A stretch of 64,000 nucleotides of DNA, from NCBI GenBank assembly GCA_964344055.1, contig CAYFLT010000010.1:12791-76790 (forward strand), written 5' to 3'. Below, piece by piece: positions 7,989-17,306 of this stretch; within the stretch, counting starts at the first letter, position 1; each line of letters begins with the position of its first letter. A program made the position numbers and the translations under genes. Under the pieces are notes generated by a model. It saw nothing but the letters and a program-made list of their open reading frames with translations. It was not told the origin of the DNA and made no database searches. The stretch is from OFTM10 sp964344055 (GTDB lineage: Bacteria; Actinomycetota; Acidimicrobiia; Acidimicrobiales; Aldehydirespiratoraceae).

Positions 7989-8675
7989 TCAGCCGTCCGA
8001 CACCACCGCCTGCAGGCCGGCCGGATCGGTGACCGCCACTCGCCGGTAGCCGGTCTCGATCAGGCCCCGTCCCTCGAGCCGCCGCAACGACTGGTTGACG
8101 GAGGTCCGCCGGGCGCCGAGCAGGCGAGCCAGGGTCTGCTGGCTGACCGTGATGCCGTCAGGGCCTGCCTCCCGGACCAGCCACGACGCAACCTGACGGT
8201 CCAGGCTGCCGGAGAGGAGATCGGTGACCCGGTCCTGCATCTCGGCCATCCGTTGCGCCACCGACACCAGCCACCGCCGGGCGAGAAGCGGGCGCTTTCC
8301 GAGCATGGAGAACAGGGTCAGTGAGTCGATGGTGAGGACGGTGCTGTCCTCGACCGCACGGGCTGCGGTGGGTTCCCCCATCCGGAGGAACAGGGGGATG
8401 TCCCCGAACACGCTGCCGCCTCGCAGGAGTTGGACGACGACACGTCGCCCTCCCACGTCACGGGCGAGCTCCACGGTTCCCGAGCGGAGGATGTAGACGT
8501 GATCCGGGAGCTGGTCGCGTTCGTAGATCGTGGTACCACCGGCGTACCGGCGTTCCTCGAGATGGGTTGCCAGCTCCTCGAGGTCGTTGCACGACATCGG
8601 CGCGAGGTCGCCGCGGCCGAGGCAGGTGCCGAGCCAGTTCACCAGGTCGGCTGAGGGTGCGGTCGCTGTGCTCAT
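7989..8675 (-). CDS. Crp/Fnr-family transcriptional regulator
   Basis: This 228-residue regulator has a cyclic-nucleotide-binding fold (about 20-140, with RSGTVELAR and GGSVFGDIPLF) and a C-terminal Crp helix-turn-helix (about 165-220, SQQTLARLLGARRTSVNQSLRRLE). The phosphate-binding cassette is altered from the cAMP consensus (GEPTAARAVEDS), and there is no N-terminal cysteine cluster of the FNR type, so the signal is unknown. The next gene downstream on the same strand is the DUF3179 lipoprotein's neighbour region, 56 nt apart on the upstream side. Target genes cannot be deduced. Confidence 0.88.
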   Translation of the reverse strand: MSTATAPSADLVNWLGTCLGRGDLAPMSCNDLEELATHLEERRYAGGTTIYERDQLPDHVYILRSGTVELARDVGGRRVVVQLLRGGSVFGDIPLFLRMGEPTAARAVEDSTVLTIDSLTLFSMLGKRPLLARRWLVSVAQRMAEMQDRVTDLLSGSLDRQVASWLVREAGPDGITVSQQTLARLLGARRTSVNQSLRRLEGRGLIETGYRRVAVTDPAGLQAVVSDG

Positions 8676-8731
8676 GGGATGTGAACACCGTGTCCGACTG
8701 TCTTCTTCCCGACGATCGAAAATTCGCCGGC

Positions 8732-10042
8732 TCAGGTGTCTGGGGCGAGCTCGAGGATCTCGGCGTCCGGATCGAATGCGGCGATCGCAAACCAGAAGGT
8801 GTCGAGATGCTCGACCGCCTCGAGCTGCGCGCCGGACTCGTCGGTGGCGTTCCCGAACACGTCGAAGACCCGCCCGGAGTGCTCGTCGACGAAGCCGGCC
8901 TCGGTCCGTCGCAGCTCGATCGGCTCCCCCTCGAGTGCCGCGACGAACACTCCCGAAGCTCCCTGGTCGTGGCCGCCATCGACGAGATCCCCTGCCAACG
9001 GGCTGGAGGTTCCCGGCTCGACGACGGCCACCAGGTCCCGGCCATGCGCCCGGAAGCTCACGGCGCCCGCCTCGAACACGGCGGCCAGTGACAGCACGAC
9101 GGCCGGCGCGTCGTCGTCGCGTACGACGATGACCCGCGCCTTCGGGTCGAGCCGCGGGTCGATCTCACCACGGAACAGGAAGGGTCGCGTCTCCGCGGTG
9201 TCATACCCCTCGTAGGGGTTGCGGCCGTAGTCCCGCGCGAAGCCGGTCTCCCGGCTGAGGACGAGACCTTCCGGATAGGTGTTGCGAAAGGCCTCCCACG
9301 ACACCATCTGCACGGGATGGGTGGTCAGCTTCTCCCCGGTCAGGTGGCCGACCACCGCTCGCGCGTCGAAGTGGGTCCACAGGCTCTCGGTCTGCCGGTC
9401 GTACATCACCAGCGAGGAGTGGAGAAGCTCGCCAGACGTCCCGAAGTCGAGGATTCGATCACCCAGCCGGCGGTCGTAGGCCAGCGCAGAGTTGCAGAGT
9501 GGGCAGTACGCGACCGTGACCGGGGCACCACCCACCACGTCGTTCACGATCTCGTGCCACATCAGGATCTGCACCGGGTACGCCTTGGCCTCACCGTTCA
9601 GCTCCATCGCGATCACCGGCTCCACGCCGGTGAGCCAGTCGACGGCCGCGGCACGCTGGAAGGAGGGCGAATCCAGCGGCGGGATGCCATCGGGTGGCGG
9701 CCCGCCGGAGATGATCGCAGTGAGGTCCACCAGCGACTCCGGGAACGACGCATCACGCCGATCACCCCGGAGGGCGGACGCCACCGGCTCGCGCGGCGTG
9801 GACTCGATCCGCTCCCCGCCGATGGCCGTCGGGTCGGCGTCGGGGTCGAGGACGGGAAGAGGGAGCCCATCGCTCCCCGTCGAGCCCTCGAAGCGGCCGA
9901 CGGTCCCCGGGTCCGGGGCGGCCCCCGAGGCCGCCACCTGGCTGTCGCCACCACACGCCGACGCGAGGATGGCCAGCACCGCGAGTCCGACGAGTGCTCG
10001 AGTTCCGATCACGGCTAGGCAACCCGCTCTGTTCCCGAGCAC
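8732..10042 (-). CDS. DUF3179 domain-containing lipoprotein
   Basis: This 436-residue exported protein has a hydrophobic signal segment and a lipobox ILASAC followed by GGDSQ, so it should be a membrane-anchored lipoprotein. The DUF3179 region (about 130-300) contains VAYCPLCNSALAYDR, SSLVMYDR, WTHFDARAVVG and GRNPYEGYD, all diagnostic of the family, whose function is not established. The two cysteines of CPLC could bind metal. Two GTG starts are possible (10042 and 10012); neither has a convincing ribosome site, and the shorter form has a more usual signal-peptide length. Confidence 0.85.
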   Translation of the reverse strand: MLGNRAGCLAVIGTRALVGLAVLAILASACGGDSQVAASGAAPDPGTVGRFEGSTGSDGLPLPVLDPDADPTAIGGERIESTPREPVASALRGDRRDASFPESLVDLTAIISGGPPPDGIPPLDSPSFQRAAAVDWLTGVEPVIAMELNGEAKAYPVQILMWHEIVNDVVGGAPVTVAYCPLCNSALAYDRRLGDRILDFGTSGELLHSSLVMYDRQTESLWTHFDARAVVGHLTGEKLTTHPVQMVSWEAFRNTYPEGLVLSRETGFARDYGRNPYEGYDTAETRPFLFRGEIDPRLDPKARVIVVRDDDAPAVVLSLAAVFEAGAVSFRAHGRDLVAVVEPGTSSPLAGDLVDGGHDQGASGVFVAALEGEPIELRRTEAGFVDEHSGRVFDVFGNATDESGAQLEAVEHLDTFWFAIAAFDPDAEILELAPDT

Positions 10043-10153
10043 TTCCTGGCTCGTGGCCGCTCACCCACGAGTGTCAACGATCGAACCATCGTGAACCGGT
10101 CCTCATGGGACCGACGTTGGAGTGACTCCACCCCTCGAAGGAGACTGCCCGAG

Positions 10154-11110
10154 ATGCGCGCACCCAGGAACCCACGGCGAGAGGCCGAAGAAGTCCTCGG
10201 TGGCCTCCCGGCCCGGGTGCTCGAACCGTCACCTCCGGCCGTGCCGGAAGGACCCTTCTTCGCCGATGACCCGGTCGCGATCGACCCCGGCGAGCAGGTG
10301 GTGACACCGTCGGCCGGCACCCGGACATGGGACGCACTCGCCAGGGAACGGCCCGAGATCGCCGCCTTCGCTCGGGCGAATTGGCTCGGCAACCGCAAGC
10401 CGCTTCCTCCGCTGCCGGTCGGCTACGTCGCGGCACGCGAGGCGTACCACCGACTGGCGTACGGGGTGGTCGCCGAAGCCCGGCGCCTCGCCAACACCAA
10501 GTTCGGCCTGCGCTACACGAAGGGTGGATTCGGGACCCCGTTCTTCGGCCGCGACGAGCAGGTCCGGGTGGAAGGCGCTTCCCTCATCCACCAACGGGGG
10601 GACTCGGTCGAGTCCTCGCCGATCACCTCCCTGGCCGAGGCGGGCGCGTTTCTCCGGATCGAACCCGGCACGGCCGCGGCCGAGCACGATTCACCGCCGT
10701 TGGGCGACCTCCACGAGTCGCTGCCAGTGGACGCGGCCACCGGCGACTTCCTCGGCGACTGGTTCGGCTTCGCATTCGCCGTCCTCGAGGAACTGCGGCT
10801 GACGTCGGGAGCGGTCGACGCCGAGCGTCCCCAGCTGTGGCCCGGCCACTTCGATCCGGCGATGGCGATGGGAGACGGCGAGCGTGGTGGTCGAGCGACG
10901 TACGGCCTTTCGCCGGGAGACGCCTCGAGCACGACCCCGTATCTGTACGTCGGCGCGTGGGGAGAGGTCGACACGTCCGACCCGTTCTGGAGCGCGGGCG
11001 CATTCAACGGTGCATCGATGTCCTACGCCGAGCTGACGTCGGCTCCCGATGCATTCGCCACTGCGCTCGAATTCTTCCGGACCGGCCACACGAAGCTGCG
11101 CACGGAGTGA
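10154..11110 (+). CDS. Conserved actinobacterial protein of unknown function
   Basis: The 318-residue product matches no family I can name with confidence. It is soluble, with no signal peptide or membrane segment. A pattern near residue 230 (QLWPGHFD, then YGLSPGD and PYLYVGAWG) is seen in uncharacterised actinobacterial proteins. The segment LRYTKGGFGTPFFGRDEQVRVEG suggests a beta-rich N-terminal part. The ATG at 10154 was preferred to an earlier GTG because AAGGAG lies about 10 nt upstream. It converges on the ccm operon's last gene. Confidence 0.75.
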   Translation: MRAPRNPRREAEEVLGGLPARVLEPSPPAVPEGPFFADDPVAIDPGEQVVTPSAGTRTWDALARERPEIAAFARANWLGNRKPLPPLPVGYVAAREAYHRLAYGVVAEARRLANTKFGLRYTKGGFGTPFFGRDEQVRVEGASLIHQRGDSVESSPITSLAEAGAFLRIEPGTAAAEHDSPPLGDLHESLPVDAATGDFLGDWFGFAFAVLEELRLTSGAVDAERPQLWPGHFDPAMAMGDGERGGRATYGLSPGDASSTTPYLYVGAWGEVDTSDPFWSAGAFNGASMSYAELTSAPDAFATALEFFRTGHTKLRTE

Positions 11111-11147
11111 ACGTCGGAGGGTCCCGCGACCCGGCCCGGCCAGGGAT

Positions 11148-13262
11148 TCAGTCGGGGATCACCCTGATGGTCGAGAAGCACATCTCATCCACGGTCCCCT
11201 CGTTCCAGGTCACGTAGCGCGGCTCGTCGAGGGTGGCGAGAGATCGATCCCACCAACACTCGAACCGCACCGTGTCACCCACCTCGATCGAGATGTCCTC
11301 CACCGGGCGGTAGTTGAGCTGCCATTCGAAGCTCCACACCGGAATGTCGAGCAGGACCCGCTCTTCAGGAGTGTCCGGGTGCAGCGTCATCCGGTACGCG
11401 GCACCGAACTCGTGCATGTGCCCGAGCACCGAGAAGATGGTGCCCGAGTTCCGGGCTGCCAAATCACACGAACTGTGACTCGTCGTGCCGTCGAGTTGGT
11501 TGAAGTCGTCGATCGATCCACCGCACTGGCCGATCAGCGCGTCGGGAATGAACCGGGCGCCCGCGCCGTACTTGCGCGCGATGTCGTCCAGCACCGCCTC
11601 ACGGTCGCAGAGGGGCCCTTCCTCTTCCGGTGTGCACGGGATCTCCGCGGGGGTGAGATAGGACGACCCCTGGATGTGGGTCATCCCGGCGGCGACCTCG
11701 GCCGCCGTCGCCTCCTGCAACACGATCGTGGAGTTGTCCGCCGGGGTCTCGTGATCGAAGTGGTAGTGGATCTGGTTGACGATCAGATCGCCAGGCTCGA
11801 GGTGGACACCTACCCCGTCGGGATAGATCGTCGGCTGCTGGCCGGGGGCCCAACCCGCGATCGAGTAGACGCCGGGGGTCCGCAGGCCGGACCGACCGAA
11901 GCACGTCCAACCGGGCCGGCCGTCCGCTCCGTCCTTCCCCTCGACCTCGTCGCGGGCCGCGGCCGGGACACGGTAGGTGATGGCATGGTGAACGACCGAG
12001 GTCTGATCGGGCTCGAAGGCGAAGCCGGTGATCCAGGTTCCGTCACCCTCGGGATCCGCAACCTCGTGCACCTGGCACCGGTAGTCGTCTTGTTGGTCGA
12101 GTGACCCGACGTATGCCTCGGCCGCGGGGATGACCTGGCTTCGTTCGATCGGGTGGATGAGTTCGGTCCGAGCCACCAACGCAGTGTCGGGGGCGACGTC
12201 GAGTCCCCCGCCCTCGGTGGCCCATCGGGCGAGGACCTCGAGCTCCTCGACCGACAGGGACCAATCGTCATGGAAGGCCGGGCCGAGCCCCGAGGGCAAC
12301 CACGGCGGCATGTAGCCGGCCCCGGTGACCAGTGCGATGTCATCCGCGATGACGGCGACGTCGCCGGCCGTCTCCATCGCGAGCGTGCTCCAGCCCGGGC
12401 CGTCGCTGGTGTGGCAGGCCACGCACTTGTGCTCGAGGATCGGTTGCACGTGCTCGGCAAACGCTCCGCCGGCCACGTCCCCGGGAACGATCTCCCTGGA
12501 GAGACGGGATTCATCGGTCGGCGCGCTGTCGAGATCGACCCGATCGGCGACCAGGTCGAACTCGAGCCCGATCTCGTCGTCGGTGTGGGCGAGCCGGGCG
12601 ATGTGGATCGGACCCACGCCCCACCGGCTCCCGAGGATGGTGGCACCCATCGCCGCAGTGAGGCGATCCTCCTCGACCGTCACCGATCCCGAGAAGGTGA
12701 CGTCGTGGGTCACGTCCTTCACTGTGAGATCTCCCGAGATCGAGATGTCGTGGCTGACGCCATCGGCGAACTCGGATGGCAGCCCCTCGATGGCGGTGGG
12801 TTCGAACCGTGCGAAGGGCCAGTGGGTCGACTCCAGGTAGTCGTGCCGGAGTCGCTTGTCCCGGAGACTCGAGTCCGAGTCGAAGGTCTCGACGTTCACG
12901 ACCACGGTGCCGACCCGGCTGGCGCGGGGGTCGGCGGTGTCGATCACGATGTCGCCGGCCACGACGGTGGTGGTACCGATCGTCGTCTTGGAGGACCCGG
13001 CCAGGCGTTCGGTCACGACATAGCGAACCTCGGACCCGTTGTCGGGGCTGACTCGGTACAGCCGCTCGTCGACCCCGTCGACATCCTCGGGATCCACGGT
13101 CGGCGCCTCCACTCCCGATGTCTGCGCCTCGTCCGAGGACAGGACCCAATCCCACTGGTTCTTGGTCAGGAGCGCGCCGGCACCGACCAGCACGACCGCG
13201 AGGATCGCGAGACGGCCAGGGTCGAGACGGCGAAACACCCGACCAGTGTGGCCCACCGCCAC
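11148..13262 (-). CDS. Membrane-anchored YceI / cytochrome c / type II copper monooxygenase fusion
   Basis: The 704-residue protein has one N-terminal transmembrane anchor (about 17-33) and three exported modules. A YceI lipocalin-like domain spans about 67-243 (YRVSPDNGSEVRYVV, SGDLTVKDVTHDVTF). A haem c site follows, CVACH at 280-284 with a likely distal Met318 in YMPPW. The last module (about 390-704) resembles the PHM/DBM type II dicopper monooxygenases: His425/His426 and His499/His501 for one copper, and His615/His617 (GHMH) plus Met694 (DEMC) for the other. It starts 25 nt after ccmH and is probably the last gene of the ccm operon, so the Ccm machinery would load its haem. Substrate unknown; domain calls are by motif. 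Confidence 0.82.
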   Translation of the reverse strand: MAVGHTGRVFRRLDPGRLAILAVVLVGAGALLTKNQWDWVLSSDEAQTSGVEAPTVDPEDVDGVDERLYRVSPDNGSEVRYVVTERLAGSSKTTIGTTTVVAGDIVIDTADPRASRVGTVVVNVETFDSDSSLRDKRLRHDYLESTHWPFARFEPTAIEGLPSEFADGVSHDISISGDLTVKDVTHDVTFSGSVTVEEDRLTAAMGATILGSRWGVGPIHIARLAHTDDEIGLEFDLVADRVDLDSAPTDESRLSREIVPGDVAGGAFAEHVQPILEHKCVACHTSDGPGWSTLAMETAGDVAVIADDIALVTGAGYMPPWLPSGLGPAFHDDWSLSVEELEVLARWATEGGGLDVAPDTALVARTELIHPIERSQVIPAAEAYVGSLDQQDDYRCQVHEVADPEGDGTWITGFAFEPDQTSVVHHAITYRVPAAARDEVEGKDGADGRPGWTCFGRSGLRTPGVYSIAGWAPGQQPTIYPDGVGVHLEPGDLIVNQIHYHFDHETPADNSTIVLQEATAAEVAAGMTHIQGSSYLTPAEIPCTPEEEGPLCDREAVLDDIARKYGAGARFIPDALIGQCGGSIDDFNQLDGTTSHSSCDLAARNSGTIFSVLGHMHEFGAAYRMTLHPDTPEERVLLDIPVWSFEWQLNYRPVEDISIEVGDTVRFECWWDRSLATLDEPRYVTWNEGTVDEMCFSTIRVIPD

Positions 13263-13287
13263 CCCGATGCCGAGTCAGGAGGGAGGG

Positions 13288-14721
13288 TCAGGAGAGCTGA
13301 CCACGCAGATCGAAGTCATCGATCAGGTCGAGAAGATCCGCCGGCCGATCACTGAGGGCATCGAAGGCCGCGAGGTCGGCCGCGCCGGCCTCCTGATCCC
13401 CCAGGAAGACGTGAACGAAGGCGCGGTACACGAGCGATTCCGGGTGGGCCGCGTCGATCGCCAACGCCGTATCGAGCCGATCCAACGCCAGTTCGGCGGT
13501 GTCTGGCTGCTCAGGGGTGGCGCTTCGGGCGAGGAGCCACGCGTACCCGGCCAGCAGGTCGGGGTAAGGCTCGGACTCCGCTTCCACTCCGCCCACGAGC
13601 TGGATCGCCTCGAACACCCGCCCTTCGAAGGCCATGAGCTCCGCCGCGTTCAGGAGCTCTTCGACCGTGAGTCCCGTCTCCGCGAACGGCGGCGGGTCGT
13701 CGACCATCAGGGTGGCTTCCACCCGCTCCAGCACCTCGGAGTACTGGGCCAGCTCCACGCGCTCCCGAAGGCCCTGGGCCTCGACCAGTCCTTCCATGGC
13801 TGGTGGTGCGCTGAGCGTGTCGAACACCTCCAGATGGGCCGCCGCCCTCTGGACATCGCCCTGGTCCAGGGCGATCACCGCCCCGAAGACCCGTGCGTCC
13901 GGGTAGTCGGGATCGACGGCCACCGCCTCTTCAATGAGCTCGGAAGCGGCTTGGAGATCCCCGGACAGGCGCAAAAGCCATGCCTTGTAGGTGAGGGCCT
14001 CGCTGTTGGTGGGCTGGAGTTCGAGTACCTCGTCGTACAGCCCGAGCGCCTCGTCCGTGTCGCCGGCCGCCGCGGCTTGGCCCGCATCGAAGAGCAGCTC
14101 TCGCGTCGTGGTGCGGATGTCGCCGCTGATGGACTCGCCGCTGCGCCGGCTCCCGGAGAACTGGGCGACGAAGACCCCCGCCACCGTGGCAACGACCACC
14201 ACCCCGGCCATCCAGGCGGCCACCCTGCCCCAGGATCGCGTCGCGACCGGGTCGACCCCGGACCTCGCTCGCGTCCTCCGTCGGGGCTGCGGGCCCGCCC
14301 GGTCCGTGAGCTCGGCGGGAGCCCCTGCGGCTGCGACCTGCCAGCGGCGCACCGCGATGGTCAGTCCGCCGACCGCCGCGGCCCCACCCACGACCGGGAG
14401 GATCCACACCAGGCTGGTGATCCCCGAGCCGGACGGCGTGTAGTCGATGTCGTCGCCGTAGAAGGAGACCAGCTGTTGACGGATGAAGTCGTCGCTTCGC
14501 CCTTCGTCGACCCAGACCCGGATCTCCCGACGGATCGTGCGGGCCACAGGCACATCGGATTCCGCGACCGACTGGCCCTGACACACTGGACAGGCGAAGT
14601 CCTGGGCCAGGCCGTAGGCGCGGTCCGCGTTCGTCTGTGGCTCGCCCTCGTCCACTGCCGCGAAGATCAGCGCTGACGCGGCGACGACGAAGACGCCCAA
14701 CCAGGCGACGGTCCGCCTCAC
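13288..14721 (-). CDS. ccmH: CcmH/CcmI-like cytochrome c maturation protein with TPR tail
   Basis: CcmH is the apocytochrome c thiol reductase subunit of the System I haem lyase. This 477-residue form starts with a membrane segment, followed by the CPVCQGQSV redox motif (Cys44, Cys47), then a second membrane helix (about 105-128) and a third (about 165-188). The rest is a TPR-type helical repeat region of the CcmI/CycH kind, which holds the apocytochrome. Both functions are thus fused. The GTG start overlaps the ccmG stop as GTGA. A further open N-terminal extension overlaps ccmG and was rejected. Confidence 0.9.
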   Translation of the reverse strand: MRRTVAWLGVFVVAASALIFAAVDEGEPQTNADRAYGLAQDFACPVCQGQSVAESDVPVARTIRREIRVWVDEGRSDDFIRQQLVSFYGDDIDYTPSGSGITSLVWILPVVGGAAAVGGLTIAVRRWQVAAAGAPAELTDRAGPQPRRRTRARSGVDPVATRSWGRVAAWMAGVVVVATVAGVFVAQFSGSRRSGESISGDIRTTTRELLFDAGQAAAAGDTDEALGLYDEVLELQPTNSEALTYKAWLLRLSGDLQAASELIEEAVAVDPDYPDARVFGAVIALDQGDVQRAAAHLEVFDTLSAPPAMEGLVEAQGLRERVELAQYSEVLERVEATLMVDDPPPFAETGLTVEELLNAAELMAFEGRVFEAIQLVGGVEAESEPYPDLLAGYAWLLARSATPEQPDTAELALDRLDTALAIDAAHPESLVYRAFVHVFLGDQEAGAADLAAFDALSDRPADLLDLIDDFDLRGQLS

Positions 14722-15299
14722 GCGTCGGTTGCCCCGGCCTGCGCGTTCGCTATGAGCCGGTCCTGGAGGAACGCGGCCGTGATCTGGCCGGTGATCCGCT
14801 CCGCCACCACGCCCGTCGGACTCACGAGGAAGCTCTCCGGAACGCCGGTGACGCCGTACTGCACCGCGATGGAGCCGGTGTCCTCCACCAGCACCGGCCA
14901 CTCGCCACCGTTCTCCTCGAAGAACTCGACCACGTTCGACGCTTGGTCGTCGAAGGTGACCGACACGATGGTGGCGTCCCCCAGCGGCTCATGGAACTCT
15001 TGGAACGCCACCAACTCGGGGTGCTCGCGGATACACGGCACGCACGTGGTGGAGAAGAAGTTGACGACCACCCAGCGACCGCGGTGGTCGTCGATGTCGA
15101 ACCAGCCGCCGTCGATGGTGGGGCCCTCGATGATCGGCGCCAGCTGGCCGATCAGCTCGCTGTGATCCTCCCGCTCGGAGGCCGAAGGGCGGGTGGCGAG
15201 AAGCACGAGAAGGAACACAGCCGCGACTGCGATCGGCAGCACCGCCCAGAGTGCCGCTCGGGATCGGGGGGCGTCGGAGGACGGTGCGGGGTCGGTCAT
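14718..15299 (-). CDS. ccmG: Thiol:disulfide interchange protein CcmG/DsbE (TlpA-like)
   Basis: This is a membrane-tethered thioredoxin that reduces the haem-binding cysteines of apocytochromes. The 193-residue protein has a membrane anchor (about 17-36) and a thioredoxin fold with TTCVPC (Cys86, Cys89) and the cis-proline loop GVTGVPESFLV. Its ATG overlaps the ccmF stop (ATGA), and its stop overlaps the ccmH start (GTGA). Confidence 0.92.
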   Translation of the reverse strand: MTDPAPSSDAPRSRAALWAVLPIAVAAVFLLVLLATRPSASEREDHSELIGQLAPIIEGPTIDGGWFDIDDHRGRWVVVNFFSTTCVPCIREHPELVAFQEFHEPLGDATIVSVTFDDQASNVVEFFEENGGEWPVLVEDTGSIAVQYGVTGVPESFLVSPTGVVAERITGQITAAFLQDRLIANAQAGATDA

Positions 15300-17278
15300 A
15301 CGGGAGTCACCTCATCATCACGCGCCACATCGTCGGCGGGCGAGTCCCGGCGGACCGAGATCACTTCGCGCCGGCCGGTGGGCACGATGGCCAGCAGGGT
15401 GCCCACACCCATCACCATGCCCCCGATCCACAGCCAGACGATGAGCGGCTGGATCGTGACCCGGAGGACGACCTCGTCGTCGAGCCCGTCGGGGAACTGG
15501 AGCACCGACAACGCGATGTCGTCCACCACCGTCGAGCGCACTGACGGGATGCCGATGGTCTGGCCTGCGAACGGATAGATCGCGATCCCCGGCTCGTACG
15601 CCTGACCCCGGTCGATGGCGATCGCCGCGGTCCGCTCGGTCCGGTTGGAGTGGTCGACCCTGTTCTCCGACCCTTCGTAGGTCAGAGTGTGGCCTGCGAA
15701 CTCCACGGTCTCACCGGGCAGCATCGTGAACTCGCCCTGACGCACGTACGCGTTGCTCGCCGCGAACGCCACCGCGATCAGCACCACTCCGACGTGGACG
15801 ATCATCCCGCCGTTCGTGCGACCGACCAGGCCGCGCCAGCCCTGCCTCCGGACGGCCAGGAACAGCTGGCGCAGGGCTGCCCCTCCGGCGAAACCGCCCA
15901 GACCGAATGCGAGCATCGGCGCCCACCCGCGGGCGCCGACGATCACCGCGAACGCCATTGCCCCTGCTCCGAGCCAGGCCGGCCAGAGCAGGCGATCGCT
16001 CAGAACCGAAGTCGTGGTGGCCCGCCACGGCAGCACCGGCGCGATCGCCATGAGGAACAGCAGGGCGAAGCCGATCGGCATCGTCATCGAATCGAAGTAC
16101 GGGTTGCCCACCGAGATGGTCCGCCCGTCGACCGCTTCGACGATCAGCGGGAAGACGGTGCCGAGCAACACCACGAACGCGAACGCGGCGAAGAGGAGGT
16201 TGTTGACCAGGAAGGCCCCCTCACGAGACACCATCGAGTCGATCCGGCCGGGCGACCGGAGCTGATCGCCCCGCCAGGCGATCAGGCCGAGCGACACCAG
16301 GACGATCAGGCCGAAGAAGCCGAGGATCGCCGGACCGATGCCGGACTCCACGAAGGCATGAACGGACTGCAGCACCCCGGATCGGGTGATGAACGTGCCC
16401 AGGATCGTCAGGGCAAACGTGGCGATCACCAGCGAGAGATTCCACACCCGCAGCATTCCCCGGCGCTCCTGGACCATCACGGAGTGCAGGAACGCGGTGC
16501 CGGTGAGCCACGGCAGCAGGGACGCGTTCTCGACCGGATCCCATGCCCAGTAGCCACCCCAGCCGAGCGTCTCGTAGCTCCACCATGCCCCGAGGACGAT
16601 CCCGAGCGTGAGAAACCCCCACGCGGCCACGGTCCAGCGCCGAGTGACCAGGAGCCAGCCCTCCCCGACCCGGCCCGTGACGAGTGCTCCTATCGCAAAG
16701 GCGAACGGCACCGTGAAGCCGACATAGCCGAGGTACAGCACCGGCGGATGGAACGCCATGAGGATGTGATTCTGGAGCAGCGGGTTCGGCCCCGGACCGT
16801 CGTAGCCAGGCGCCGGATCGAACGAGTCGAAGGGTGCCGCCGGCCCCAGCATCAACAGGAAGAAGAACGAGCTGACGACGAAGAGCGTGAGCACCGCCCA
16901 GCCGACCATCGCGTCGGTCGAGCGCTGCCGGAACTTCACGATCACCGCCACGACATAGCCGCACAGGATCAGCGTCCAGAGGAGGATCGAGCCCTCCAGG
17001 GCCGACCACAGGGTCGCGACGTTGAAGAGCGCCGGCGTCCTAGACGAGCCGTGCTCGGCGACGAACAGGACCGTGAAGTCGCGGGTGATCAGCGCGCGCT
17101 CCATCACGATCACCGCACCCAGACCCGCGACGGTCATCAGCACGACGAGCACGACCACATCGTTGAACCATCGTGGGCGGCGACCCGCCAGCCCGAGCCC
17201 GGTCACCACCACTCCCGACACCGCGCTCACCGCGCCGAGCATCACCGCCAGACCCCCGAGCGCGGCGTTCGACATCAT
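15296..17278 (-). CDS. ccmF: Cytochrome c haem lyase subunit CcmF
   Basis: CcmF is the large polytopic membrane protein that attaches haem from holo-CcmE to apocytochrome c. The 660-residue product has many transmembrane helices and the WWD haem-handling motif (WGGYWAWDPVENASLLPWL). The family histidines flank it, including HPPVLYLGY upstream. The tandem ATGs at 17278 and 17275 both give a normal N-terminus; the frame is open further into ccmE but without homology. The gene begins about 30 nt after the ccmE stop. Confidence 0.95.
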   Translation of the reverse strand: MMSNAALGGLAVMLGAVSAVSGVVVTGLGLAGRRPRWFNDVVVLVVLMTVAGLGAVIVMERALITRDFTVLFVAEHGSSRTPALFNVATLWSALEGSILLWTLILCGYVVAVIVKFRQRSTDAMVGWAVLTLFVVSSFFFLLMLGPAAPFDSFDPAPGYDGPGPNPLLQNHILMAFHPPVLYLGYVGFTVPFAFAIGALVTGRVGEGWLLVTRRWTVAAWGFLTLGIVLGAWWSYETLGWGGYWAWDPVENASLLPWLTGTAFLHSVMVQERRGMLRVWNLSLVIATFALTILGTFITRSGVLQSVHAFVESGIGPAILGFFGLIVLVSLGLIAWRGDQLRSPGRIDSMVSREGAFLVNNLLFAAFAFVVLLGTVFPLIVEAVDGRTISVGNPYFDSMTMPIGFALLFLMAIAPVLPWRATTTSVLSDRLLWPAWLGAGAMAFAVIVGARGWAPMLAFGLGGFAGGAALRQLFLAVRRQGWRGLVGRTNGGMIVHVGVVLIAVAFAASNAYVRQGEFTMLPGETVEFAGHTLTYEGSENRVDHSNRTERTAAIAIDRGQAYEPGIAIYPFAGQTIGIPSVRSTVVDDIALSVLQFPDGLDDEVVLRVTIQPLIVWLWIGGMVMGVGTLLAIVPTGRREVISVRRDSPADDVARDDEVTPV

Positions 17279-17306
17279 TCCTGGTCCGCCTCTTGGTGCC
17301 GCGAGG

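Noticed and set aside
8676..8731. CRP-type TGTGA-N6-TCACA autoregulatory site upstream of the Crp/Fnr gene
   Set aside because: Only the TCACA half is present; the other half does not match.
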